From positions 496,001 through 560,000 of the forward strand of contig ML978158.1 of NCBI GenBank assembly GCA_010015745.1: a DNA stretch of 64,000 nucleotides, written 5' to 3'. The stretch is from Setomelanomma holmii. Lineage: Eukaryota; Ascomycota; Dothideomycetes; Pleosporales; Phaeosphaeriaceae. Below, one piece after another: positions 10,661 to 21,120 of this stretch (the first letter of the stretch is position 1; the number at the start of each line of letters is the position of its first letter). The translations under genes and the position numbers were made by a program. The notes beneath the pieces are model-generated. The model saw only the letters and a program-made list of their open reading frames with translations. It was not told where the DNA came from and did no database searches.

Positions 10661-11085
10661 TTGAAAGCTGCTACTGAACTTATTGATCATGCCGGACCAT
10701 GTGAGACCATCCTAGCCCCCAATTGTGTGGATACGACACTGACCGGTGCCCTTGGCATACAGGAGGAAATACCGGAATCAGAGCGGGACAAAGCCGATGT
10801 TTCTCGTTCGAAAACCCCAAACCAGGTTAGTCGAGCTATGCATACTACTAGGCGACTTCCAATTGACCTCAGAAGCGAATCAAGTATTACGAGAAGGACG
10901 ACGAAGTCAGCATGAAGGTCACAAAACCTAATGGCAAAGGCGGCAGTCTGTCAGCCTGGTGTGATTTCACCATCGCCAACTTCCGCGAAAAGGGTGATGG
11001 GTGGGAATATCAATTATACGATGCTAAGGGATCTTTGTACAATGGAGGAGATTGGTATGATGAGGGCGACCTGGACGATCGTTGA
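10661..11085 (+). CDS. Orphan two-exon coding fragment, no start codon
   Basis: A frame open from about 10586 reads to 10825, then a well-formed 47-bp intron (10826-10872, GTTAGT...CTCAG) leads in phase 0 to 10873-11085. The joined peptide ends VSMKVTKPNGKGG, FTIANFREKGDGWEYQLY, GGDWYDEGDLDDR: a small beta-rich SH3-like module typical of short fungal proteins of unknown role. No ATG precedes it in frame, so it is either the 3' end of a gene whose first exon I cannot find or a truncated relic. It lies between the caspase-like and DUF6594 genes. Coordinates cover the part I can support. Confidence 0.4.
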
Positions 11086-11591
11086 AGAGGGATGCAAAGA
11101 TACGGGTACCTGAGATGGTACGATTGCGCCTAAGGCTCTAACCTCGAGCTGGTCGCCCTTCATGCCGCACAGCCTTGTGTGGCCGAAGAACACAATAAAG
11201 CAGCCTATGCGTCCTAAGTGCCAATTGACACTCACATCCTTTCTTCACCAGGCTATGCCACTCGTATTCGAGGACGGACTTATACCATGCATTCAACTTG
11301 GGTAACGCCCGAAGGTAGTAATGCATCTGAGAAATGTGCCGTGAACGGACTGCCGAGCAGCGGCGATGCAGTCATTGACATAGACAGCCGTACGACAACT
11401 TCGGATATGAAAGAAAAACCGAATGGTATGTGCCTCCACCAATTCTAAAGACTGTGTAGATTGACCAGATCAGAGCCTGAGACAAAACCAGCCGCAAAAA
11501 GCAAAGTATCACCAGCAGAAGAAGAACGTCAGATCACCGAGACCAAAACTATCCCATGTAGGCCTCACTTGCTCAGCAAATAGTTTGCGCG
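11086..11591. other. Leader region of the DUF6594 gene, with coding-like stretch
   Basis: A frame from an ATG at 11287 to about 11425 (containing DAVIDIDSRTTTSDMKEK) ends at a good donor (GTATGT), and a Lys/Glu-rich stretch follows near 11494-11560. DUF6594 proteins often have a disordered N-terminus, so this may be an additional 5' exon, but no splice pattern I tried joins it in phase to the downstream frame. Confidence 0.3.
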
Positions 11592-12594
11592 ATGCCACTA
11601 ACAAAGTTAGTGCAAGAATATCCCTTTGGCTACCCTCTTCAAGCCGCTTTTCAGTCCAGTGAATCCAGTTGGTCAATATATCGGGCTTTCGACTATCTCC
11701 ACGCTCGAGTCATTCTACAATTGCAAGATGAGATTCGTGAATTGGAGATGCAACTCAAAAATATGGACGAGATTGATCTCGAGAACGGTGACGGCAATCG
11801 GCTGATGTCGCGGAAAGGTGACCTGAAGCAAGCCAAGCGTGAGAAGATTGATAGTAAGCGTGTCGGTTTGCTCGAAGCTATAAGAAGCAAGCTTGTTCAT
11901 TATGGTAAGTGATCTGCAGAAAGCCCTGATGACCGTGGCTAAAAACATCTAGACGAGATTCTCGTGAAAGCTCGCGACCTCAATGCTTTTCAAAAGCCCT
12001 CAAGTCGTGACTATCGAGCATTTCGCACCTGGTTCTACAACGTCAAGCCCCTGAACTACAAACCCGAGGAAGACTTTATCAGGCGCAAAGAAGACCTCAT
12101 AACGCTGCGCCATGGCCGCGAGTGGTCGGGCTTTGATGGTTTCATCGAGTCATGTGTACGCAAGATGCACTGCAGTCTAACACAAGTAAGGACTGTCAAT
12201 ATATCATGCACCCCAAAAACCACACTGACTTTGTCCGCAGAAGCTCTTCGCAACCAAGGAGCTTCGAGAAAAGACCAATGACAAGCACGTATACTATTAC
12301 TCGCAGACCCGAATCGCAAAACTAGTCGGCCTCATCATCACGTTGATCATCTTCGTCCTCCTCGTGCTGCCCGTAGTCGCGATGTACAAACTGACCTCGC
12401 TTGGCGACCGCAATTCCACTTTCGACGCTGTCGGGATCCTGGTGGTGTTCACGCTACTCTTCTCGGCGGCCATGAGCTTGTTGACTAAAGCGAAGCGACA
12501 TGAACTCTTTGTCGCAAGTGCAGCATACTGCGCTGTACTTGTGGTTTTCATCTCGAACTTCAGCAATAATAATGGTAGCGGATTTCAGCAATGA
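11592..12594 (+). CDS. DUF6594 family membrane protein
   Basis: Exons 11592-11904, 11953-12185 and 12241-12594 give 299 aa. The order of motifs is that of DUF6594: YPFGYPLQAAF at the start, FDYLHARVILQLQDEI, a charged coiled-coil stretch, AFRTWFYNVKPL, KEDLITLRHGREW, then HVYYYSQTRIAKLVGLI leading into three hydrophobic helices (about residues 205-230, 243-262 and 268-288) split by LLTKAKRHELFVA. So it has a cytosolic helical domain and a C-terminal membrane hairpin. The function is unknown; these proteins expand in plant-associated and stress-tolerant fungi. It is divergent from the caspase-like gene. The start may lie further upstream (see the preceding region). Confidence 0.9.
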
Positions 12595-12880
12595 TGAGGA
12601 GCAGAGAGGGCGCCGCGTCTCGTGGTACAGAAGCTACTGCCCTTTTCATGGTATTACTCGCGTCTCATTTTCTTTTTTGAGATCTGAAGTTTTTGCTCCT
12701 TTTTTCATGGTAATACTGGCCAAGCATTTTCTCGTTCCTTTGAGTAATTTAGCATTTTGCTGTAGAAGTCATTGGCTTATCTGGCAACACAATGTGAACG
12801 CTAGGAGCTTCGTCTTTGATGAAAGAGTTGAGCCGAAACATTGACTGCTGTATTCGTACTTGAGAATCACATCCATGTAC

Positions 12881-13621
12881 GAAGCATTTGCACAAGAGCT
12901 CATCCCGCAGATAACGCCGTAACTCTAAGCTTAAGTCCGCGGAAGCAAGCTTGCGTCGAATCCACATTGGCGAGGACACAGTCGTCATACCGATCCAGAT
13001 CGACATCGAAGACGACTCGAGCATCGAAGCCGCTTTCAAAACCGTAGAAAGCAAATACGGCCGCGTAGACGCGCTCGTCAACAACGCAGGCGGCGCATTC
13101 GACGCCATCCCCCGCACCTCCCAATCCCCCAAGGCCATTCGCGAGGCCTGGGACCACGCGTACTCGCTCAACGTCACATCCACACAAGTCTTCACGCACA
13201 CCTTTATTCCCCTCTTGATCGCCTCCTCGCACCCCCCGACTCCTCTTCGTAACATCCGGCCTCTCATCCCTAACCAACTGCGTCTCGGGTCTTAATTCCA
13301 AACTCGCGCCTGCCGCACCACCAAAAGGCTGGCCGAAGCCCGGTGCGCCGAGTATGTGCGCGTACCGGAGCAGCAAGACGGCGCTGAACATGATGATGTT
13401 GGATTGGGTGCGGTTGCTGGAGCCCGACGGGGTGAAGGTGTTTTGCATCAGTCCCGGGGTTTTGGCTACGAATTTGGGCGGGATGGGGAAGCACTTTTTG
13501 AAGAATGCGGGGGCGGGGAGATGCGAGTGTTGGAGGCGGGTTTATTAGGGATGTGTGTGAGGAGAAGAGGGACGAGGATGCAGGGGTTGTGATTAATAAG
13601 GATGGTGTGCAGCCTTGGTGA
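12881..13621 (+). pseudogene. Short-chain dehydrogenase/reductase pseudogene
   Basis: Three successive frames together spell an SDR. Frame one (12933 to about 13235) has IPIQIDIEDDSSIE, the NNAG motif (VDALVNNAGG) and SLNVTSTQVF. Frame two (about 13235-13505) has RLLFVTSGLSSL, the catalytic YxxxK (CAYRSSKTALN) and VFCISPGVLATNLGG. Frame three (about 13510-13621) has GFIRDVCEEKRDED and the usual fungal ending VVINKDGVQPW. The shifts fall near a C6 run at about 13235 and a G-rich stretch at about 13505. The N-terminal TGxxxGIG cofactor motif is missing and upstream sequence is interrupted by stops, so the gene is truncated as well as frameshifted. No product is expected. Confidence 0.88.
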
Positions 13622-13704
13622 GGTTGTGGGATGGGTTTGGGATGAGGGTGAAGAGATGCAATATGATGAAGTATGAGTCTAGCTGGTCGCCCTGAAATTT
13701 ATCC

Positions 13705-14971
13705 CTACATGCATTGGCTAGATACTAAGTTAGTTTTTGTCTTATGCTCCGTGCGTACATGGGCCACTTACCTATAGTAGTCGCCATTCTTCACGCACGC
13801 AGACCCACTGGCACACGTCGTGCATCCCGAGTACGTCGTGCCACCACACTGACCATACTTCGCTACCGAACAAGCTGGCGTAGCTGGCGCTGACGATGCC
13901 GCAGGCGCCACATTCGTGGTCGATGGAGCAGTACTTGTGACTAAGGTGGTCGGGACCGGATCGGGTGTCGTAGGCGCGTTGCCAGTGCCATCCCAAACAG
14001 CAGGTCCAGGAACTGTGTAGTTCGTGAGGACCATGGCACTCGCTGAGTCAATGTTGAACGCGATACCAGGCTCATTCCCGACATAGGCACCTGGAAAAGA
14101 AACAAGCGCAGCAGCTGGTGGTGTGACGGTACCAGATCCTGTTACTGCGAATTGTGCACACTCGGGATAAACTCCTGTATGTCAGCAGATACTCTAGTCT
14201 CGATGAAACGTTGACCTACACTGAGGGTTGTTGGCTTGATGTACGGCTAAGAGTTCGTGGCGGATGAGATAGTTGCCAGGCGCCAATGTAGCAGGAATCG
14301 TGCTAGTCCACACAAGTGTCTAAGAAAGTCAGCGGCAGGTCTCCCTTTGAGTCACACGTGGACTGCTCACGTCAAGGATGGTATCTCCAGCCCATATGCC
14401 TGCATTCTGCGTCCCCGAGACCAATCCTTCCTGATCAATCTTGAACCAGACCTTACCGGAGCCATCGAAGCTGTCGCACGAGCCCGGACACTTGGCCATG
14501 TAGACTATGACCGATGCTGGTCTATGCGTCCCTGGGAGAGTGTTAGATTGCTGCAAACGTGTCGATGTAGAACCTCCTGTTGCTCACATTGCTTCCAATG
14601 AGCTGTAAGCTTTTGTCCTGCAGCAACTGTGCCTGATACTCCGGTGCCGAGAGCTCCAGCATTGTTGCAACGAATGTTGACGGTCTTGATATAATCAGCA
14701 GAGGTTCCGTGTGAGATTCCGGTATGGCTCACTGTAAGATCCTTGATCAAGAGAGGGTCGTAGCCGGGGTATTGGCGTTGGAGGGACTGTTGTCCACTAG
14801 GCGAGTTGTATGGGGACCATCTTGTAAAGTCAGCCGTAATTTCACTAGGGCGAAGAGGTCAACATACCCTTGGTAGACTGTGGTTCCAACAGTATAAGTG
14901 TCAACACCACCATGCGCACTGGCAGTTGCGAGCAATGAAGCTGCCGTGGCGAAGGCTGTGGAGAACTTCAT
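13705..14971 (-). CDS. Secreted AA9 lytic polysaccharide monooxygenase with CBM1
   Basis: Six exons: 14868-14971, 14588-14820, 14371-14531, 14220-14319, 13772-14171 and 13705-13717; 336 aa. A 19-residue signal peptide (ending ATASA) exposes an N-terminal His, the first ligand of the copper histidine brace. The second His is in WTHRPASVIVYMAKC, and the axial Tyr with its Gln partner in PQFYPECAQF. After the catalytic domain come a Ser/Thr/Pro/Ala-rich linker and a CBM1 cellulose-binding module (YGQCGGTTYSGC ... CASGSAC ... YYSQCM). It oxidatively cleaves cellulose or related glucans outside the cell. The last intron ends just inside CBM1, and the final exon is only 13 nt, yet it supplies the closing SQC of the module. 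All five introns are 47-56 bp and GT-AG. Confidence 0.95.
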
Positions 14972-16775
14972 GGTGACTCGATGCTTGGAAGATGTACGAA
15001 GCGAGCAGGTAAGCGGGCGGAGTCTGAGAAGTGCAATGCGAGTACCAAATCAAGCAAACACGAAAGCCGTCCCCAATATATACTTGCTTCATCCTTGGAA
15101 CTTCCACGCGCTCCTCACGTGACAGGCCCGGATATCGCTACGATTCCAGCAACCAAATCTCCACATCGATGTGACATCAAAGCCGGTTCCCCTCGGTTCC
15201 CATGCAGTGCTCATAGCAGCCATTGCTATCCCCGGATTTTGGAGGTGGTAGAAGGTCTGTATAACTGGGCTGAAATAGGAAAGAATAGATGAGTTTTACC
15301 ATGTTAGCCAATCACATGGAAAGAGTCGACTGATGTTTCGGCCGCTCGCTTGGTCCGACGGGTAAGGTCGCCGCCCACGGTAGTTTAATATATGAGTTGC
15401 GCAAGGATGTAAATAGCCGGAACGCCTATTCCGGGGGAAAAGTGGTAACGTGCACATATCTCTTGATGCTTGGTATATGAGGTGTGGTTCGTGCGCGACT
15501 GGGTGAAAACCTTGAACACGTACTGACAATGCTTGATTATTAGGACGATGAAGTCGATCGATGCTTGAGACTTCCGCAATCCGGGTTTGCGTCCAGGATG
15601 GATGCAGAGTTGATGCAGAGTCTCCGGATCCGGCTTACACCAAAACAAAAAGGTCAGGACTCTACCTGAGAGCCTCCTGTTCTTCTGCAGATGATTGAAG
15701 CTGGTAGCTGGCCAAAGCAGGCGAAGGCGTTTGCTTATGCATGAACTTTTCGTGCTTCGGCAGATTGCGACTCGACCTGCACGCGGGACCGCTGCGCATC
15801 CTTACACTTTGCGGAGAAGCCTTGCCCGATATAGGGACATAGAAAACGTTGCGACCGGAGAAAACCTGGGTGAAAAGCCTTAACCTGCTGGCTTGCGGTG
15901 GTGCGCGCAGATCTTTCGTGCGACTGAGGCCTCGAACGGTCAGTGCTAACTGCCTAAAAGCAGTCGCTTGTCGACAGCGAGGGAGACTCTGCTAGTACAT
16001 TTTAGACTGACTCTAGGAGATGTCTATCGCCTGTGGTGGAGGTCATGGGAGTTGTGGTCGCTTGACCCTAGGATAAATTGTCAATACTGTGGCATGCAGT
16101 GATGCCCATCGTAAGATAAGCTCCAGTGGCGGCAGCATCGAAATCGCGAATTCAGTGAACCGCTCCATATACGAGGTACTGTGTACCTTTGGTCCGGGCG
16201 CGTCCATGTTGTGTGATAAGTATCTAAGGTATCGCGACGTCAGAGCGACATCATTAGAACAGCTTCGACGCTATAGTGGCATTTTTTGAACTGCCACGGA
16301 CATACGATGGAGATCATCGACTTCTCGAATGTTGGAGTGAAGGAGAGATGGCAGATTGCTGCGCGTTTTAGGCGCATTGACGCGTCCACGCTAGCTGACT
16401 AACCGCCGATTCCAAAGGAATGTCTACTATTCGCGTTGGTCTTATATGTGACATAGAAGGCACACGTAGGCTGAGAGACACTTGATTGGAAACACTTTTG
16501 TTAACTGCCTAGAGGACTTACTCCTCCAAGACGTGGTTGATACTGATGAGCAAGAGCTGTCATTTGCCATGACAGCAGGAAAGCAAAATGAAGCAAGGAA
16601 GAGAACCAATGAGCCCGCTCGGTATGCCAGAACTATAGTGCCAAGGCCGTGCTAACGTCAACCGACGAAGCAAATAGTTCCGTAGGTATGGATGCTAGTG
16701 TAAAGTTGCACCTCCCTTTCTCCAAAACCTTTAGTCACCCCTTCTCCTTTTCCTTCAAGCTGGCCAAGGGCGGCT
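14972..16775. other. Long intergenic stretch, nothing supported
   Basis: 1.8 kb between the AA9 start and the stop of the DUF6697 gene. Only short overlapping frames (at most 103 codons) without protein-like composition. The left part is presumably the AA9 promoter. No repeat, tRNA or transposon end found by eye. Confidence 0.5.
15076..15082 (-). promoter_or_regulatory. TATA-like box of the AA9 gene
   Basis: TATATAT about 105 bp upstream of the AA9 start codon, on the gene's strand. Position and sequence fit a fungal TATA element of an inducible secreted enzyme. Confidence 0.4.
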
Positions 16776-18451
16776 TCACTTCAGGAATTGATCAGGCTTA
16801 CGAGACTGAATGGTGACCAGCAAGTCATAGAAGTCCTTGCGCCAGTCTACACACTGCAGGTACTCCCACCATAGGCGTAAAGCTGGCGGATCATCGGCAT
16901 CAGCCTAAGTTGTGTTAGCGGCGGCAGTCCGATTTCGAGCAATAAAAGACCTACAGCGTCGAAGGCATCCAGAACAAACTGCTTCTTGATCATGGCGGTC
17001 TTCATCTTGGCCTCACGCTCCCAATCGCGGAGCTGGTCAACGTACTTCTGCACGTCGCGAGCCATCTTGTCGTTCAGCTTGATCTCTACCTCAGAAGTGA
17101 CGGTTGTCGTGTCGGCCTCTGGAGCAGCAAAAATGCGACCCTCGTACTCAGGCTTCTTGAAAAAGTGGTTTTTGAGCTCCTTCGTGACCCAGTCTTGACG
17201 GACAGAGGAAGTCAGCTCTGTCGCCCAGTACTCCTTGACGTGCTGAGGTACTCGAGCCATCATGGTGTCGTAGTCGAGCTTGTCAGACCAGCGACTTTGC
17301 GTGTAGTTGCCAAAATAAGCGTAACGGGTGCGGCCCTGGGAGTCCTTCTGCGCGACGAACATAGGCACGTCCTCGTACGAGGTTAGGCCACCCGGAAGCT
17401 CGCCAAATTTGTCTTCGGGAGACTCGTTAAAGAAGGCAGTCAGCTTCGCGCCATGCTCACCCGGCTTCTCTGGGAGATACGGGTCCGTGTCTGTGTCCAA
17501 GAGATAGTACGTGCGATTCTTGAGAAAGCACGCGGGGTCGTTGACGACATATCTCAAGCCCGGAGACCAATCAATACCACCCAAGTGCTGCTCCAGGAAT
17601 GCAGGATGGAAGGTGACCATCTTCTCTGCCGTTGGGATCTTGGAGGTGGCTGACAAGGGCTCAAGTGTAGTCAGGTAGTGTGGGTTCCACGCAGTCAAGG
17701 AGAGCTGGTCCACCGGAAGGTCTTGAGGAACGATAGTAACAGGAGATGACGGAGGACTTGGCTCGGGGGCAGGGATTTGGGATGGGGCCAAGGTGTCGAC
17801 AGGACCGTCCGTGACAAGCGGATTGTTCGGGGTGGTTGTTGAATAATGTTGGCCGCTACGAGAATCAGTTTAATGTCGCGAGGGTACTCAGATGGCTGCA
17901 TCATCGGTGACTTACCCAATAGATGTCTTGCCACGCATATGCGGTGGCAGAGACTTCATATCTGTGCCATTAATCTTGGCAGCTGCAGCACGCATGTGCA
18001 GCGGCAAGATGCCAGTCTTCGTTGGTGTGGTAAATCCGTTAGCCTTCTCCACGTCAGCATCTCCATCCACTGACTCGCGGACCTCGCGACTGAGCTGCTC
18101 GAGTTCCTGCTTGAAGTTCATGGCGTGCTGGTGTGACTCGTTCAGATCTTGCTCCTGGAAAGGGCCGACAGTCACTGGCCAGCCGCCTCGCTTCAATTTG
18201 TCGACCGAAGAGCAAAGGTTGTGATACATCTCAGTCAGGCTGTCCATGTCACTCCACAGATCGAGGTGGCCTTGCTCCAGACTGACGACACGAGCCTCGA
18301 GGTAAGGAGATGGAGGAGCGCTCACCTGGCCGAGCATGTTGCTGTCCGACGGAAGTCCGGGAGCGTAGCTGGTAGCTGTTGGATTGAGGCGGGTGTCGTT
18401 CATAGAGTGCGAGTATGTGCAACCGATGATGTTTAGATCACGATCAGTCAT
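16776..18451 (-). CDS. DUF6697-type conserved fungal protein
   Basis: Exons 17916-18451, 16955-17855 and 16776-16904 give 521 aa. The N-terminal third is hydrophilic with a predicted coiled coil (VVSLEQGHLDLWSDMDSL; FKQELEQLSREVRES). A Pro/Ser-rich linker leads to a globular domain that begins LTAWNPHYLTTL and includes LGGIDWSPGLRYVVND, LKNRTYYLLD, HGAKLTAFFNE, YEDVPMFV and YFGNYTQSRWSDKLDYD, a pattern I associate with the fungal DUF6697 domain. It ends in ALRLWWEYLQCVDWRKDFYD. No enzyme motif, signal or membrane segment. The first ATG (18451) is used; one at 18406 is possible. Function unknown. Confidence 0.8.
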
Positions 18452-19803
18452 GCAGGCGCTGGAAGTCAATAGGCTTCGGTCATGGATTGCCTCTCAGGAT
18501 TGTGCGTTGACGTTGGTCTGATCTTCTGAATGGATGGAAGTGTGTAGAAGAAGAAGTGGTAGTTCTCCAGGAGGACGAGGTTTATATAGACCGTAGGACT
18601 TCATGCGCACTCACGGCGGTGGACTCGCGCTCTTACCATGCTGTCAGAAGTGAGAGAAAAGGGAAGCTTTCTCGTCAGGATCAGGCTTCGACGAGAGGTA
18701 AAGGCACACCGTCAAGAGGTTGGATGTATGATAACAACCATAAACCGGGCCTGGCGGTACATTGGCCACATTTCATCCAGTCGCATTAGATTGCTGTTCA
18801 TTCTCAAAAGTTGGACATCGTGAGGCAGTCGTAGCTCTGAATGACTTTCGTTGGCATGCTGTGAGTTTAGCTCTATCGCTAATCTCACGATGCCGCGGGG
18901 CATCGGCTGAATCGGATCGCACCGAAGTCAACGATGCGCCGTCAACCATTCTCCCTCTGCTTCTCCAGATGCACCGAAACCCTGGCTCTTATCAGCAATC
19001 TGGATGGCCAATCGCGAAATGTGCTTCAAGTGGCAGCATGACAAAGGTCAGATGCAACGTCCACGAAATCAGCCTGTCACGGTCGCAACTTCTGCCTTCC
19101 TCTGACTGTTTCTCCAACAAGCTCTTTCATCGTCTCGACAGCCTCAACGACGCTTGGTCTTCGACTATGTCATGGGCAATGTACAACGACACAAGCCTGC
19201 TTCGGCTCCACGGAGCTGCTTAGATACAACGTGAGCACCGCCAATCACGCCCATGTGCCACGTGGTATTGCTTCGGAGACATCTGAAGTTATCTCGCTGC
19301 ACTGCGTTTGGGCTATTGAAGCCAGAATGTCCTGGCAGAAATCGTTCCATCGGATCTTCTTGTTCGCATGCTGGCCTCACTCAACTGTGGGGTATGCGAT
19401 GTTCATGCCATCTGATTGGCGGTCGATGCGCGTCGCGAACACGGACGGTGACCTCGGGAAGACACGCGATCACAGTGCACTCTGGAACGCGGACACATCC
19501 TGCTTTGGATGCAAGGCAAGGTGATGGCTTTTCGCACATGAGCCTTGGTGTGTGGACACGAGGATTGATGATTGCAGAGATGCTCAAATGCAGGAACGAT
19601 CTGTCGACGCGATTAGGAAGGCGCGCTAAACTCAGGGTCTCAGCCGGAGGTCCAGTGACGTCGCATGCACCCAAGAATTGTCGCTCTCGCTGCTTCGACC
19701 ACCGCATGTCAAGCTTCACCAAGCACAGCCAAAGACGTCCAGACTTCACGTGAGGCCTCGGACTCTCATCTTCGATATTTGAAACGCTTCATATACGCTC
19801 ATC
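18452..19803. other. Divergent intergenic region, no supported gene
   Basis: Lies between the starts of the DUF6697 and SAP30 genes. Frames of 97-166 codons occur on both strands around 19231-19753 but overlap, use non-ATG starts and look random. Confidence 0.5.
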
Positions 19804-20438
19804 ATGCCTCCCAAGAAAATTGTCGACGAGACCACGCAGACACAGCTGCTTAAGGAGAAACTGCAAGGCGCGAATGCCCGCGACCGCCGCAATGGCCGAA
19901 CGAATGCCACGGGCGGCAGCAGTCTCAAGGAAGTCGACAATGCTTCTACAAACAGTGGACAGACGTCCAACGAGAATTCATCGAATGTCAGTGCCACCAC
20001 TCTGAGCTCCCCTCTGCAATCAAATTCCCACCTCAAGGCTCCCTCAGGCGCATCAAGCTTACAACACTTCTCTACAGATCAAATGGTCCTCGCAAGATGC
20101 CTCCGTCCTCCAAGGCTACCGCAGAGCCTACCGTCTCGACACTCCATCTACCTTCAAGAATCCACTGAGCCACGTCGTCCTCAGCCAAGGCATCGGTCGC
20201 TTCTCACCCACTATGGCGCGACCAAAGTCAAAACGAAGAGTACAAAAGGAACAACTCGCGTTGGCAGTGCGAAAGAACTTCAATGCGTTAGGTGTCACAG
20301 AGTCAGACGTGATCGTCGATTGGCTGTACAAGACGAAGCACCAGGGTAAGGCGCGCCATATCTGAATCTCATACATTGATCGCTGATTGTATGACAGACA
20401 AGGAGTTCAGAGTCCGATTCGCACCGCAACGGAAATAG
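19804..20438 (+). CDS. sap30: SAP30-like Sin3-binding subunit of histone deacetylase complex
   Basis: Exons 19804-19986, 20078-20345 and 20398-20438 give 163 aa. The N-terminus is polar and disordered. Exon 2 opens IKWSSQDASVLQGYRRAY, then has SHVVLSQGIGRFSPT, KEQLALAVRKNFNALG and DVIVDWLYKTKHQ, and exon 3 closes with DKEFRVRFAP. This helix-rich order matches the SAP30 Sin3-binding domain, which docks on the PAH3 region of Sin3 in the Rpd3/HDAC complex in the nucleus. The first intron has a GTCAGT donor, less usual but in phase and needed to join the Sin3-binding frame; without it the first frame runs on for 181 codons without any known domain. Confidence 0.85.
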
Positions 20439-21120
20439 CACCACGCTCCTTCGATCCCACCCACCTCGCTGCACTTAAGGCGTTTCTCCTCGATGCCCCA
20501 TTTTTGGCACTTTGCCGACATACACCATACACTACTTGCATAAGCATTGGATAGGCGCACGTTACGGAAATACATGCTCGGCTGGAGACACAGCATCCTG
20601 GGATGGAAGCTGCTCACACTGTTAGATACTGATGGGTCGGTGTGATGGCTCACTGCACGACATGGCATATCATGATCAACGTGGCTTATAGAGACGGACG
20701 ATATAGCTCAATACGACTCAAAACCTATCACATAGTGTACCGCATACATTCAATACTCAATCGTGGGACCTTGTTCGTGGCTGCACAGCGGATCGCGCGG
20801 CGGCACGCTTCCGCGCTTCCCAAGTATTGGGATGTCGAAGAAGCGCAACACTACCTACTCGACAAGAGCGATCGCTTTTGCGCAGAGGTGTATATTTAGA
20901 CAGTATCCAGAGTCGCTGTTTGAGGCCGTCCCAAAAGCCTTCCTTTTCCATCGCACGCGTTCTCGAAGATGCGAGAAATGGCCGAGGTGCCGCAAGGTCA
21001 TTGGATGACGCACCACAAAAAGTTTCCCGAGTCCGCGAACCCATCAACATTCACCCGACGTAGACCGCTGTCGTACGCATTGCATCTACCACATTCATTT
21101 ACACGTCGCAGTCATTCACG
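20439..21120. other. Intergenic, promoter of mdj1
   Basis: No gene is supported. Frames of 60-97 codons at 20642-21063 lie on both strands and are mutually exclusive. The last 100 bases are pyrimidine-rich leader before the ATG at 21121. Confidence 0.5.
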
